A program made the translations under genes and the position numbers. The notes beneath the pieces were generated by a model that worked only from the letters and a program-made list of their open reading frames with translations, was not told where the DNA came from and ran no database searches. From a virus: 46,066 nucleotides of DNA. The stretch is from IMG/VR virus record IMGVR_UViG_3300047388_000137, positions 1-46,066 of that record. The stretch is one strand, 5' to 3'. Shown here piece by piece: positions 16,290-22,847 of this stretch. Within the stretch, counting starts at the first letter, position 1, and the number at the start of each line of letters is the position of its first letter.

Positions 16290-16325
16290 GAGAGGCCCTC
16301 CACCGTCCGCCGAAAAGGGCCTCTC
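16290..16325. repeat. 9 bp inverted repeat upstream of the tRNA
   Basis: GAGAGGCCC (16290-16298) and GGGCCTCTC (16317-16325) form a perfect stem with an 18 nt loop, 8 nt upstream of the tRNA in the leftward direction. An AT-rich segment (TTATAT on the minus strand) follows at about 16325-16331. It could be an operator, a processing stem for the tRNA or part of the late promoter. Confidence 0.4.
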
Positions 16326-16609
16326 ATATAAGTAACCAACGAAATGGGCGGTTTTGCGCACTTTCTTGCGTACGTTTTACATTGAGGCCCCATTCCAAGC
16401 CGTTTCGCCCGCGCGCCCGGAAAAGTTGGGGACCCGGCGCGGGGGGAGAGGAGGGTCGACCACCGCTCGGCACCAGGTCCCCGCCGACATGGTTACAAAT
16501 GTGGGGTGGGTCGTGCGTTGGTACCGACGGCCTTCGGCCTGACGGCCGGGCCGCGGGGGGAGATCGGGGCTCACGCGCGCACGCGGTAGAGCTTCAACCC
16601 TCCCCATAA

Positions 16610-16670
16610 GGTTCTGTCCCGAAGGGACGTAAGAACCGTCTTCCCTAAGTAAGAAATACACGCGCGTGTA
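16610..16670 (+). repeat. Structured repeat element, copy A
   Basis: GGTTCT-GTCCC-GAA-GGGAC-GTA-AGAACC (16610-16637) is followed by CCCTAAGTAAGAAATACACG. Copy B at 24051 has the same inner stem and trailer, but its outer stem is AAGCGGTT/AACCGCTT. Pairing is thus kept while the sequence changes. Confidence 0.65.
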
Positions 16671-17153
16671 CGCGCACGCGAGGGAGGGCGCCACACGGAG
16701 CTGTCGATCCCGCCGATGGAGCCCGGTTTGACGCCCCTCGTGGTGCCCCCTCGCTGACGCTCGGGAGGAGCAGGACTCTCTCGCCAAGTGCGACCCAACG
16801 TGTCCCGGCTCGTAGGGCTTCGAGAGTCCTCACGTTGCCGGGGGAGACAATGGGGTGTCGCTGGGAAGTGCTTGGGCACTCGAATCTGGCATGGCGACTT
16901 GCCACCATCTCACGCTTGCGCGAACGGGGGTACGTCCCATCGCCCCGTATATGTAGCCCGGATGGGCAACGATGCTTAGCCCGGTTAACCGTGGACAATC
17001 TCCATCGTTGGCAGTGCCCATGAGTACGTTGGGCGTCGGGATGAGATTGGTTGACTGTCACTACGATGGTAGCACCCCACGATTGACTCACCCCACGACT
17101 AGCTCGCGCTCTCACTACGCACGCACTACCGTCGAGCTAACCGACGAATGGGC

Positions 17154-17179
17154 GATTCGACGGCACGATTCGACGGTTA
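17154..17179. repeat. Tandem GATTCGACGG direct repeat
   Basis: GATTCGACGG occurs at 17154-17163 and 17167-17176 with a 13 bp period, inside the upstream control region of the early genes. This is typical of a protein-binding site; the protein is unknown. Confidence 0.35.
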
Positions 17180-17238
17180 GCCCGTGAGTCCTGTATCCGC
17201 GCCGTTTACCACTTGCAAAGATGAGTAGTTTCCACGGA

Positions 17239-17266
17239 TAGACACCGGCTGGACAGATGCTACATT
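17239..17266 (+). promoter_or_regulatory. Putative early promoter
   Basis: TAGACA (17239-17244), a 16 nt spacer and TACATT (17261-17266) match the vegetative sigma consensus reasonably. They lie about 90 nt upstream of the first early gene, in an intergenic stretch. Confidence 0.4.
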
Positions 17267-17337
17267 GTGTCTACGTTCGATTGACAGATAGGCGGCGACA
17301 TAGCCGCACTCCCGCGAGAGTCGCTCCGTGGGATCTC

Positions 17338-17352
17338 CCGCCAGATAGGAGG
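17338..17352 (+). promoter_or_regulatory. Start-associated sequence (CCGCCAGATAGGAGG)
   Basis: First of the CCGCCAG-plus-SD sequences, with GGAGG 5 nt before GTG 17358. Confidence 0.6.
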
Positions 17353-17357
17353 CACTC

Positions 17358-17522
17358 GTGCATTACGTTGTCACCCTTCCGCGCCGCGTCGAGCATGTCG
17401 AAGCGTGCGAGCACTGCACCAATATCGCGCTACGCGCCAGTCCGGCCGCGTCCGCGTCGCCCGATTCATCTATCCCCGCGTGCGAGTTCTCATTCGAGGG
17501 GTGCGACGATGCCCGCGCATAG
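17358..17522 (+). CDS. Small Cys-containing hypothetical protein
   Basis: 54 aa from GTG 17358, 5 nt after AGGAGG. Four cysteines lie at EACEHC, PACEF and EGCDD, a possible zinc site. It is the first gene of the rightward early block and overlaps the next by 14 nt. No family is recognised. Confidence 0.55.
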   Translation: MHYVVTLPRRVEHVEACEHCTNIALRASPAASASPDSSIPACEFSFEGCDDARA

Positions 17523-17757
17523 GAACCCCCGCAGACGGACTAGGAACCCGTCGAGCGCCAATCTGACCACTGCCTACCGCGCGGCTGGTCACCTCGCCGA
17601 CAATCCGAACCGCGGCAAGCGCTCCGCAAGTGCGCTAGATCAAGCTGGGCGCTTTGAGCATGGTCTAGAGCGCGCGAGGGACTACACGCCGCTCACGATC
17701 CATACGCCGATCAAGCGCGCGAGGATCGAACCGCGCACGACTCACTACACAATCTGA
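17509..17757 (+). CDS. Small basic hypothetical protein
   Basis: 82 aa from ATG 17509, inside the end of the previous gene and behind GAGGGG. Strongly basic (NPRRRTRN, KRARIEPRT) with a central helix-like part (TTAYRAAGHLADNPNRGKRS). It may bind nucleic acid. The upstream extension of this frame to 17257 has no ribosome site. Moderately supported by position and tiling only. Confidence 0.5.
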   Translation: MPAHRNPRRRTRNPSSANLTTAYRAAGHLADNPNRGKRSASALDQAGRFEHGLERARDYTPLTIHTPIKRARIEPRTTHYTI

Positions 17758-17759
17758 GC

Positions 17760-17903
17760 ATGGACAAATACGACGCAGCATATGAGCAGGGCTACGCAGA
17801 CGGCCTAGCCGGACGCGCGCCCGAGCCGCCCGAGGATGACACCGAGGTAAACTATCGCGACGGTTACGCAGACGGAGACTTCAAGCGCCGACAGACGGAC
17901 TAG
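17760..17903 (+). CDS. 47 aa protein with repeated GYADG motif
   Basis: ATG 17760 lies 2 nt after the previous stop. EQGYADGLAGR and RDGYADGDFKR form an internal repeat separated by an acidic Pro-rich linker. This (E/R)xGYxDG pattern is seen in many small phage proteins of unknown function. Confidence 0.6.
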   Translation: MDKYDAAYEQGYADGLAGRAPEPPEDDTEVNYRDGYADGDFKRRQTD

Positions 17904-17934
17904 CCCGAGCTAACACAAATCCAGCAGCTTTACC

Positions 17935-17954
17935 GCGACCCCTTCGGGGGTCGC
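17935..17954 (+). terminator. Hairpin terminator after the first early genes
   Basis: GCGACCCC-loop-GGGGTCGC (8 bp, small TTCG-type loop) is followed by ATTCGTTCCC, 31 nt after a stop codon. It is symmetrical enough to fold on either strand. Confidence 0.55.
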
Positions 17955-18060
17955 ATTCGTTCCCAAGTTTCGGCGCGTAACCCGCCAGCCGATGCCGCGC
18001 GCGACTCCCCCGCCAGGAGCGTTGGTCGAGTCGCCGCGGCGAAGTTCAACCCCCCGTAAC

Positions 18061-18073
18061 CCGCCAGAAAGGA
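18061..18073 (+). promoter_or_regulatory. Start-associated sequence (CCGCCAGAAAGGA)
   Basis: Lies 9 nt before ATG 18083. A partial copy without a clear gene (CCGCCAGGAG) is found near 18010-18020. Confidence 0.55.
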
Positions 18074-18082
18074 CAGCCGAGA

Positions 18083-18412
18083 ATGACACGCTACACACTG
18101 ACCGTGCCCGCGACGCTGAATGACGGCGCAGCGGTGTCACTTTCCGACATCGCGCATATCGAGGCGCGACTTCTTGCCATCGCTGGAGGGCTCACCCTGA
18201 CCCACGGAATCGGCGCATGGGCTGGAGAGTCTGAGACCTACCGCGAATCGGTGCGACTGTATGCGGTGGATACCGAAGAGTCGGAGTACATCGCGGCACC
18301 GCTGCGAATGCTCGCCGAATGGATCGCGCTAACGCTCGATCAAGAGGCCGTCTATCTGACCTCGCAGGAGATATCCGCGCGCTTGATCTATCGGCCGAAG
18401 GTGATCGCGTGA
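18083..18412 (+). CDS. Hypothetical early protein (109 aa)
   Basis: ATG 18083 behind the start-associated sequence. A beta N-terminus (TRYTLTVPATLNDGAAVS) is followed by a helical segment and a C-terminal amphipathic helix (EWIALTLDQEAVYLTSQEIS). The length and balanced composition indicate a real folded protein. It overlaps the next gene by 4 nt (GTGA). No homologue is recognised. Confidence 0.7.
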   Translation: MTRYTLTVPATLNDGAAVSLSDIAHIEARLLAIAGGLTLTHGIGAWAGESETYRESVRLYAVDTEESEYIAAPLRMLAEWIALTLDQEAVYLTSQEISARLIYRPKVIA

Positions 18413-18582
18413 CTCTCTCCGACGGCCACTATGCGGTAGTCGATAGGCGCGGCAAAGTGATCGCGCGCTATTCGGAGAATCGTCGCGCACGTATGCGCTC
18501 CGCGTTCCTGATTGACGCGCGCGTCCTGTACGTATCCGGCCGACTGCACGTCGCGCGAGAGGGCACCCCGTGGGTCTCGTGA
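18409..18582 (+). CDS. Small hypothetical protein (57 aa)
   Basis: GTG 18409 overlaps the TGA of the previous gene by 4 nt, giving translational coupling. The chain is mixed, with a beta start (SDGHYAVVDRRGKVIARYS) and a basic helix. An upstream extension of the same frame to 18319 lies in the previous gene. Function unknown. Confidence 0.6.
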   Translation: MTLSDGHYAVVDRRGKVIARYSENRRARMRSAFLIDARVLYVSGRLHVAREGTPWVS

Positions 18583-18647
18583 TCGCTTACACAATCGTCG
18601 CGGTGCTCGTCGGATTCGCATGGTTCGGTCGCAATCGCGACAGCTAG
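18579..18647 (+). CDS. Very small membrane peptide (22 aa)
   Basis: GTG 18579 overlaps the upstream TGA (GTGA); an in-frame GTG at 18570 is the alternative. The chain is one hydrophobic segment (IAYTIVAVLVGFAWFG) followed by RNRDS, the layout of single-pass phage membrane peptides. Confidence 0.45.
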   Translation: MIAYTIVAVLVGFAWFGRNRDS

Positions 18648-18695
18648 CCCGACGTTGCCGCGGGGGATTCAGACAGAACCGCTGCTACTCGAAAC

Positions 18696-18735
18696 GACAC
18701 AGCGTCCGCGCTTGAGACACAGCGCTAGCGCTTGA
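18696..18735. repeat. Two tandem 20 bp repeats with palindromic core
   Basis: GACACAGCGTCCGCGCTTGA (18696-18715) is followed at once by GACACAGCGCTAGCGCTTGA (18716-18735). They differ in three central bases. The second contains the perfect palindrome AGCGCTAGCGCT, and CCGGTACCGG follows at 18738-18747. This looks like an operator cluster. Confidence 0.6.
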
Positions 18736-18758
18736 GTCCGGTACCGGCGCTCTAGATT
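18732..18758 (+). promoter_or_regulatory. Possible promoter beside the tandem repeats
   Basis: TTGAGT (18732-18737) and TAGATT (18753-18758) are separated by 15 nt, slightly short. The -35 would overlap the end of the second 20 bp repeat, so a bound regulator could block it. Confidence 0.3.
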
Positions 18759-18790
18759 CATCCCCGCGCGTGAGCGTCCGAAGTCCTTTC

Positions 18791-18803
18791 CCGCCAGAAG
18801 GAG
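18791..18803 (+). promoter_or_regulatory. Start-associated sequence (CCGCCAGAAGGAG)
   Basis: Lies 9 nt before ATG 18813 at the head of a new gene group. Confidence 0.6.
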
Positions 18804-18812
18804 ACACCCCGC

Positions 18813-19424
18813 ATGACTTCCACCGAGTCGCGCCTATTGGCGCATTGGAACGACACCGCGCGCACTGGTCGCAGGGCACGCGGTCGCGCATGGTATCCGG
18901 CCGCTCGCGCATGGGCCGAGACCCTCGCGCATGAGACCGGGCATACGCTCGAACAAGTGGTTGCGGTGCTCGCGATCACTTCGCCCGGCGCACAGCTTCG
19001 CACGAATCTCGCATGGACTGAGTCGATTCTCCGCGGCGAGTGCGAGACCGCGGGGCGGTTCCCGAATGCGAATCGCCCGAAGATCGCGAACGTGCTCAGC
19101 GATCCCGCGAACGCCGCTGAGTACGTCACCGGCCCGAAGGTCGGCCCGTTCCACCATGCAATCCTTGGCGACACTTCCGCGCTCGTACTCGACCGCTGGG
19201 CGATCTTCGCGGCGACGGGCGAGCGTGGCGACCAAGCGGTCGGCAAGGTCGCCGACACGAAGCGCCGCGACGCAGTCGACACCGCGTACCGCAACATCGC
19301 GCGCCGCGTAGGGCTCAGCGTCCGCGACTTTCAAGCGGCCATCTGGATTCACGTCCGCGAGACCACGCCGAAGATCACCCCGCGCGGGCCGGTCTTCGTG
19401 CGCTACGCGGACATCACCGCCTAA
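18813..19424 (+). CDS. Phage protein with HhH/glycosylase-like pattern (203 aa)
   Basis: The largest gene of the first early block. It follows a pattern I recognise from many actinophage hypotheticals. It has an N-terminal YPAARAWAETLAHETGHTLE helix pair, a VVAVLAITSPGAQLRTNLAW segment (S-P...W/L..N), NRPKIANVLSDP, then GPKVGPFHHAILGD and LVLDRWAIFAA. The C-terminus is ARRVGLSVRDFQAAIWIHVR. The helix-rich layout with GPKV and DRWA resembles helix-hairpin-helix DNA glycosylase folds, but no catalytic residue can be fixed. Its own operator-like upstream region suggests separate control. Confidence 0.75.
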   Translation: MTSTESRLLAHWNDTARTGRRARGRAWYPAARAWAETLAHETGHTLEQVVAVLAITSPGAQLRTNLAWTESILRGECETAGRFPNANRPKIANVLSDPANAAEYVTGPKVGPFHHAILGDTSALVLDRWAIFAATGERGDQAVGKVADTKRRDAVDTAYRNIARRVGLSVRDFQAAIWIHVRETTPKITPRGPVFVRYADITA

Positions 19425-19437
19425 CCGCCAGAGAGGA
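19425..19437 (+). promoter_or_regulatory. Start-associated sequence (CCGCCAGAGAGGA)
   Basis: Begins directly after the TAA of the previous gene and ends 7 nt before ATG 19445. Confidence 0.65.
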
Positions 19438-19444
19438 AAATGAA

Positions 19445-19720
19445 ATGGCCGAGTACATCACCAACGCCGACTTCCTGCGTCAGAAGAGCGCGCTCACCCG
19501 CGCGATCAACTCGAAAGACCCGCTCAAGGTACTCGCGACGGTCGAGAAGACCCTCGACGAGTGGGGTGACAAGTGCTGGCCCGACGCGTGGTCGCGCTGG
19601 AGCGTGGCTCTGTACGACGCATGGCTCGCGTACGAACGCAACCCGTCCGGCGAAGAGCTGCGGCCTGGGGCCGTTGCGCACGTCGAACGCTTCCGCCAGG
19701 CCTACGAGCGGTTCTCCTAA
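19445..19720 (+). CDS. Hypothetical helical protein (91 aa)
   Basis: ATG 19445 (MAEYITNADFLRQ). An ATG five bases earlier opens another, Arg/Ser-rich frame that looks like a shadow. Predominantly helical with Trp-rich centre (EWGDKCWPDAWSRWSVALYD). It ends in TAATG overlap with the next gene. No family is recognised. Confidence 0.7.
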   Translation: MAEYITNADFLRQKSALTRAINSKDPLKVLATVEKTLDEWGDKCWPDAWSRWSVALYDAWLAYERNPSGEELRPGAVAHVERFRQAYERFS

Positions 19721-19863
19721 TGGATAACGAGCATCACGACAACCGCTACGAGGACGGCGAACCGCTGTTCCCGCTCGTCGCAGCGTTCGCCTATCGCGAA
19801 TGGTTCGACACTCCACAACCCGCCAGAGAGGAACCAACATGCTCACCGTCTCACAATGCGTGA
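19720..19863 (+). CDS. Small acidic hypothetical protein (47 aa)
   Basis: ATG 19720 overlaps the preceding TAA by one base. The acidic His-rich start (DNEHHDNRYEDGEPLFPLVA) is followed by an aromatic segment. The last 25 nt overlap the next gene and its start-associated sequence. The overlap makes it less certain; the C-terminal residues may be fortuitous. Confidence 0.45.
   Translation: MDNEHHDNRYEDGEPLFPLVAAFAYREWFDTPQPAREEPTCSPSHNA
19820..19832 (+). promoter_or_regulatory. Start-associated sequence (CCGCCAGAGAGGA)
   Basis: Lies 6 nt before ATG 19839 and within the end of the 47 aa frame. Confidence 0.65.
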
Positions 19864-20153
19864 CCGTTGCGTACTACCGGCGCGACTGCGGCGAGATCAT
19901 CTGCCGCGACTGCGCCGTCCGTGAATACTCGTCCATCGGGATCGAGCGCCTGGACGAGGGGCTCTCGTCCTCCGCATCGAACAGTCTCGAACCGCTGATC
20001 CGCTACTCGCTGGACGAGATCATTGGCGAGTGCGCAGCGAACGACGCCGAAGACCAGTACAGCTACGCGGCCGATCCCGAGAAGTGGCAGGCCGCGTACG
20101 ACGCCGCGCCCGACTCGTACCCGTGCGACTCGTGCGGGGAGGCGATCTCGTGA
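19839..20153 (+). CDS. Zinc-ribbon-like hypothetical protein (104 aa)
   Basis: ATG 19839 behind the start-associated sequence. A Cys pair near the N-terminus (CGEIICRDC) and another at the C-terminus (YPCDSCGEAIS) could form one zinc site closing the chain. The middle is acidic and helical (LIRYSLDEIIGECAANDAED). It overlaps the next gene by 4 nt. Similar Cys-bracketed proteins occur in actinophage early regions without known function. Confidence 0.7.
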   Translation: MLTVSQCVTVAYYRRDCGEIICRDCAVREYSSIGIERLDEGLSSSASNSLEPLIRYSLDEIIGECAANDAEDQYSYAADPEKWQAAYDAAPDSYPCDSCGEAIS

Positions 20154-20323
20154 CTGACCTGCTCTCTCAGATCATCGAGTACGAAGACGGAGCGCTTGGC
20201 GAAGAGGACACCGTTGCGCTCTTCCAGCAGCTTGTCGACAACGGCCTGGCCTGGACGCTCCAAGGCCACTACGGCCGCACCGCGACCGACCTAATCTCGG
20301 CCGGTCTCGTGACCCTTCCCTAA
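20150..20323 (+). CDS. Conserved small phage protein (57 aa)
   Basis: GTG 20150 (GTGA overlap). The chain matches a widely distributed small family: LLSQIIEYEDGALGEEDTVA, then LFQQLVDNGLAWTLQGHYGR and a final DLI..GLV. I have seen near-identical proteins in unrelated phages, always unannotated. It is a compact helical protein, probably a regulator or host-takeover factor. Confidence 0.8.
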   Translation: MTDLLSQIIEYEDGALGEEDTVALFQQLVDNGLAWTLQGHYGRTATDLISAGLVTLP

Positions 20324-20336
20324 CCGCCAGAGAGGA
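20324..20336 (+). promoter_or_regulatory. Start-associated sequence (CCGCCAGAGAGGA)
   Basis: Starts at the base after the TAA of the previous gene and lies 5 nt before ATG 20342. Confidence 0.65.
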
Positions 20337-20341
20337 CAACC

Positions 20342-20659
20342 ATGGTTCACACAGACGGAAAGCCCACCATCGCGTGGGCGGATCCACCCGGCGTGGTGCG
20401 GAAGAAGCGCTACGCGGTCGTCCGTGCTCGCACGGAGCGCGAGGCTGCCGCGTACCTGCCTGACAACTACTGCGTCCTAAGCTCGCACGACGCAGACCCC
20501 CACGGTCGCACAAAGAACGTCGTGATCGAGGGCGTAGATTGTCGGGGCTGGACGCTCGACGGGTACGTCATCCCTCGGCTCGCGAGCGGGCTGATCGGCT
20601 GTAAGGAGTACCCGTCCCGCCACGACGCCGAAGACGCCGCGTGCGCGGCGATGAACTAG
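20342..20659 (+). CDS. Hypothetical early protein (105 aa)
   Basis: ATG 20342. Alternating beta and loop segments (RKKRYAVVRARTEREAAAYL; NVVIEGVDCRGWTLDGYVIP) and a short final helix (SRHDAEDAACAAMN). Looks like a small alpha/beta fold. It is followed by a GC-rich hairpin. Function unknown. Confidence 0.7.
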   Translation: MVHTDGKPTIAWADPPGVVRKKRYAVVRARTEREAAAYLPDNYCVLSSHDADPHGRTKNVVIEGVDCRGWTLDGYVIPRLASGLIGCKEYPSRHDAEDAACAAMN

Positions 20660-20672
20660 CGCCCTCGCCTGA

Positions 20673-20699
20673 CGCGGGGAGACCTACGGGTCTCCCGCG
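20673..20699 (+). terminator. GC-rich hairpin, terminator-like
   Basis: GCGGGGAGACC-TAC-GGGTCTCCCGC is nearly perfect and begins 14 nt after a stop codon. There is no T-run after it, so termination would be inefficient or factor-dependent. Confidence 0.4.
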
Positions 20700-20726
20700 C
20701 GTGAGTCGAATGGCTCAGAACGTCCC

Positions 20727-20740
20727 CCGCCAGAGAGGAG
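20727..20740 (+). promoter_or_regulatory. Start-associated sequence (CCGCCAGAGAGGAG)
   Basis: Lies 9 nt before ATG 20750, after the hairpin. Confidence 0.6.
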
Positions 20741-20749
20741 AACCCGAAG

Positions 20750-20944
20750 ATGGAACATGAGCAGCACTCCGTGAGGGCGCCCCGCGTGCCCGGCGTCGGC
20801 TCAAAAGTGGTAGTCGACGGCCGCGAAGGCGAGGTCATCGGCACGCGCTACGCACCCGATCCGGGGGAGATCGTTGTCTGCGTCCTTCACGCGGGGCACG
20901 AGAAGCACTGGTACCCCGCCTCCGCGTGCGAGGTGAGGGCATGA
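20750..20944 (+). CDS. Small SH3/KOW-like protein (64 aa)
   Basis: ATG 20750. After a charged start, VPGVGSKVVVDGREGEVIGT and IVVCVLHAGHEKHWYPASAC read like a small beta-barrel of the KOW/SH3 type (G-x-V-V-V-D-G-R-E-G). Such proteins are common early phage hypotheticals. Coupled to the next gene by ATGA. Confidence 0.65.
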   Translation: MEHEQHSVRAPRVPGVGSKVVVDGREGEVIGTRYAPDPGEIVVCVLHAGHEKHWYPASACEVRA

Positions 20945-21102
20945 CCGCCGACAATCTCCCGATCACCCTGTCCGCCGAAGAGCTGCACCAGCTCGAACGG
21001 TGGTACCTCGCGCACTACCTCGCCGAGGAGAACTCCCGCGCGGACGACGAGCTTCGTGGGAAGCTCATCGCTCACCGGGCGCTCAGCAGGCGCGCGGCGT
21101 GA
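20941..21102 (+). CDS. Small helical hypothetical protein (53 aa)
   Basis: ATG 20941 overlaps the upstream TGA by 4 nt. Helical throughout: LSAEELHQLERWYLAHYLAE, then a charged helix and a basic end. Another GTGA overlap links it to the next gene. Function unknown. Confidence 0.6.
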   Translation: MTADNLPITLSAEELHQLERWYLAHYLAEENSRADDELRGKLIAHRALSRRAA

Positions 21103-21326
21103 CCGAGGCCGAGGTCGATCCGCACGAGGACTTGATCGGCCGCACGTTCACGAGTAACTACCGCGGAAGGTTCGACTTCACGACCGAGGTCACCGGCTGT
21201 GCTCCGTGGAACGCGGCCTACGTGAACGTCAACGTGACCGATCACCGAACCGGCAAGGTCACGCCGTCGTCGCGCAGGGTCGAGCACGTCCGGCAACGTC
21301 TTGCCGCACAGCCTGCTCCGTCGTGA
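21099..21326 (+). CDS. Hypothetical protein (75 aa)
   Basis: GTG 21099 overlaps the previous TGA. Beta-rich middle (RTFTSNYRGRFDFTTEVTGC; AYVNVNVTDHRTGKV) and basic helical end. The longer upstream frame lies in the previous gene. Not recognised. Confidence 0.65.
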   Translation: MTEAEVDPHEDLIGRTFTSNYRGRFDFTTEVTGCAPWNAAYVNVNVTDHRTGKVTPSSRRVEHVRQRLAAQPAPS

Positions 21327-21471
21327 GCTAGCCCGTTCTGCGGCACGGGTGAAGGGCCAACGGCCGAGTGGCGCACGTTACGCGCCTGTGTCCGGCGTGA
21401 GTCAAATCGCGCCGGGCACTTCGGGAGTGCGCGCCGCCTGGCGGGGGCGTCGCACCCCGTACTCATCTATC
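21327..21471. other. Short intergenic stretch with small hairpin
   Basis: No gene seen. GCAC-TTCGG-GAGTGC near 21416-21430 is a weak hairpin, and ACTCATCTATCCCGCC leads into the next start-associated sequence. Confidence 0.4.
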
Positions 21472-21486
21472 CCGCCAACGAGGAGG
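21472..21486 (+). promoter_or_regulatory. Start-associated sequence, variant (CCGCCAACGAGGAGG)
   Basis: A CCGCCA version with a full GGAGG core, 4 nt before ATG 21491. Confidence 0.6.
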
Positions 21487-21490
21487 CACC

Positions 21491-21637
21491 ATGAACAAGC
21501 GCATCGTGCTCGTCTTCGATCTCGACGAGCCAGACTCAATGAGCGAAGAGCAGCTATCCAAGCTCGCGTCCGAACTGGGTGAGTTCGTCGTTCACTTCAT
21601 CGGCTATGAGGGCTGGCGCGTGGAGGATGACGCCTAA
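21491..21637 (+). CDS. Small hypothetical protein (48 aa)
   Basis: ATG 21491 with GAGGAGG 4 nt upstream. MNKRIVLVFDLDEPDSMSEE begins with a beta strand and acidic loop, then LSKLASELGEFVVHFIGYEG gives a helix and strand: a ferredoxin-like half-fold. TAATG overlap with the next gene. Confidence 0.65.
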   Translation: MNKRIVLVFDLDEPDSMSEEQLSKLASELGEFVVHFIGYEGWRVEDDA

Positions 21638-21717
21638 TGTGGCTCGCCTACGTGCTCGGCATCGACGCACTTTTCATCATCGTCGGACTCATCCTGTTCC
21701 CGGCGGTGAAGAAATGA
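21637..21717 (+). CDS. Single-pass membrane peptide (26 aa)
   Basis: ATG 21637 overlaps the preceding TAA. The chain is one transmembrane segment (LAYVLGIDALFIIVGLILF) with PAVKK at the cytoplasmic end. It is coupled to the next gene by ATGA. Confidence 0.6.
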   Translation: MWLAYVLGIDALFIIVGLILFPAVKK

Positions 21718-21977
21718 GTCGCCGCCGGGCACCCGCACCGCGCCCATCCGCGGACAAGGACACGTACCACGTCCTCGATCCGAAGGGCGTACAGATCGGC
21801 ACGAAGACCGAAGCGGCGCACGCGCTCGTGTTCGCACACCGCGCCGCTGAGCAGTACCCCACTGAGGTCGTCCTCACCGTCGAGCGCCGTACGCTCTTCG
21901 GCCCGGCCGTGGCCCTGTACCGGGTCACGCGCGACGAGGGCGGTACCGTGTTCACGAACGCCAACCGGGAGGACTAA
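21714..21977 (+). CDS. Hypothetical protein (87 aa)
   Basis: ATG 21714 (ATGA overlap). A basic Pro-rich N-terminus is followed by TYHVLDPKGVQIGTKTEAAH and ALVFAHRAAEQYPTEVVLTV, an alpha/beta pattern, and VALYRVTRDEGGTVFTNA. Located in a tightly tiled run of four small genes. Not recognised. Confidence 0.65.
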   Translation: MSRRRAPAPRPSADKDTYHVLDPKGVQIGTKTEAAHALVFAHRAAEQYPTEVVLTVERRTLFGPAVALYRVTRDEGGTVFTNANRED

Positions 21978-22186
21978 TGAGTGACCTACTCTTCTCGCAG
22001 CTTGCGGGCAATCTGACCGCCGGGAAGATCGGACTCGATGTGTGCGTCGTTCGATACTTCCAGCCCACCGTGTGCGGCAAGCTGCTCCGCGTTCACGAGG
22101 GACAGCTTCTCGTAATCGAAGGTCAAGGATCGTTCCATGTGGCGGAGATCTCCTCCGTCGAACTAGCCGCTAACCGGGAGGACTGA
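21977..22186 (+). CDS. Hypothetical protein (69 aa)
   Basis: ATG 21977 (TAATG overlap). Helical start (SDLLFSQLAGNLTAGKIGLD) and beta-rich end (GKLLRVHEGQLLVIEGQGSF), suggesting a small barrel domain. Overlaps the next gene by one base. Confidence 0.65.
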   Translation: MSDLLFSQLAGNLTAGKIGLDVCVVRYFQPTVCGKLLRVHEGQLLVIEGQGSFHVAEISSVELAANRED

Positions 22187-22356
22187 TGCGCCGGTACAAA
22201 GGAACGTGGACGGCCCGCGTCCAGCAGGACTTCGAGATCGAAGCTGTGAACGAGGCCGAGCTGGATCGCCTCATGGGCGACGAGATGCACCCGACGAACG
22301 TGGTCGAGCTGCTCGACTTCGAGTACGACATCGAGGACGAAGAGGATCTGAGCTAG
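22186..22356 (+). CDS. Small acidic hypothetical protein (56 aa)
   Basis: ATG 22186 (TGATG overlap). Basic N-terminus (RRYKGTWTARVQQDFEIEAV) and strongly acidic C-terminus (EYDIEDEEDLS). The charge separation recalls small DNA-mimic or inhibitor proteins, but this is only composition. Last gene before a 0.3 kb gap. Confidence 0.6.
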   Translation: MRRYKGTWTARVQQDFEIEAVNEAELDRLMGDEMHPTNVVELLDFEYDIEDEEDLS

Positions 22357-22643
22357 CGCAACGCACTGCACTAAGTTCCGCACGAAGGCCATACCCGTCG
22401 AGGGGCTCCTTCGCGCAGAGCGGTACTACCGAACCCTGTTGACGGCGCAGCCACTGCGGCAGTAAGACGCTCAACGGCAGGGGGAGAAGCGACGCGGCGT
22501 TCGTAACCGCGCTCGGACACCCTGAGACACATCGGCGGCCTTCGCGCACGCTGAGACACGTCAACCCTTGGGAATGTCCGTCCGTACCTGGGCCATGCCC
22601 GGTACGTCGATGACCCCGAGGGCCTTTCCAGGCTCTCTCCACC
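22357..22643. other. Intergenic region with TGAGACAC repeats
   Basis: No supported gene. TGAGACAC occurs at 22523-22530 and 22552-22559 (29 bp apart). The same octamer is at 18713-18720 in the other operator-like gap. TTGACG at about 22439 with TAAGAC 18 nt later is a weak promoter candidate. Probably a regulated start point for 22663 onward. Confidence 0.45.
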
Positions 22644-22655
22644 CCGCCAGAGGAG
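22644..22655 (+). promoter_or_regulatory. Start-associated sequence (CCGCCAGAGGAG)
   Basis: Shorter copy, 7 nt before ATG 22663. Confidence 0.6.
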
Positions 22656-22662
22656 ATCCACC

Positions 22663-22845
22663 ATGAGCACTCCCGTCGTTTCCGACGACCGGACGTTCGC
22701 TGCCGTCGACCGGCTCATGCGTCAGCGCCCGCTGTCGCACACGGACGCGAGCATCGAACGTGCGGCCATCGAGGCCCAGAACCGCGCCGTGCGTGACCGT
22801 CTGCGCGCCCGTCGTGGCCCCGTCGTCTTCTCGACCCTCGACTGA
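22663..22845 (+). CDS. Hypothetical helical protein (60 aa)
   Basis: ATG 22663. DDRTFAAVDRLMRQRPL and ASIERAAIEAQNRAVRDRLR form two helices, ending RRGPVVFSTLD. Basic, possibly nucleic-acid binding. Followed 2 nt later by the next start. Confidence 0.6.
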   Translation: MSTPVVSDDRTFAAVDRLMRQRPLSHTDASIERAAIEAQNRAVRDRLRARRGPVVFSTLD

Positions 22846-22847
22846 CC

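Larger units (their letters stand above)
16326..17237. other. Long non-coding divergent control region
   Basis: About 0.9 kb separates the leftward late genes from the rightward early genes. Open frames here on both strands are Arg/Pro/Ser-rich shadows without ribosome sites. The region holds element A (16610-16670), several GC-rich dyads, an inverted repeat CTAACCG/CGGTTAG around 17137-17180 and a tandem GATTCGACGG. Promoters and possibly operators for both operons are expected here. Confidence 0.5.

Noticed and set aside
16377-17115. Minus-strand frames across the control region, with a RVYFLLRE-like peptide also appearing opposite copy B
   Set aside because: The similarity comes from the nucleotide repeat, whose stem changes keep base pairing rather than protein sequence; no ribosome sites.
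17977-18130. Small plus-strand frame starting ATGCCGCGC after a CCGCCAG
   Set aside because: Lacks AGAGGA, is Pro/Arg-rich and overlaps the 109 aa gene; too weak to list.
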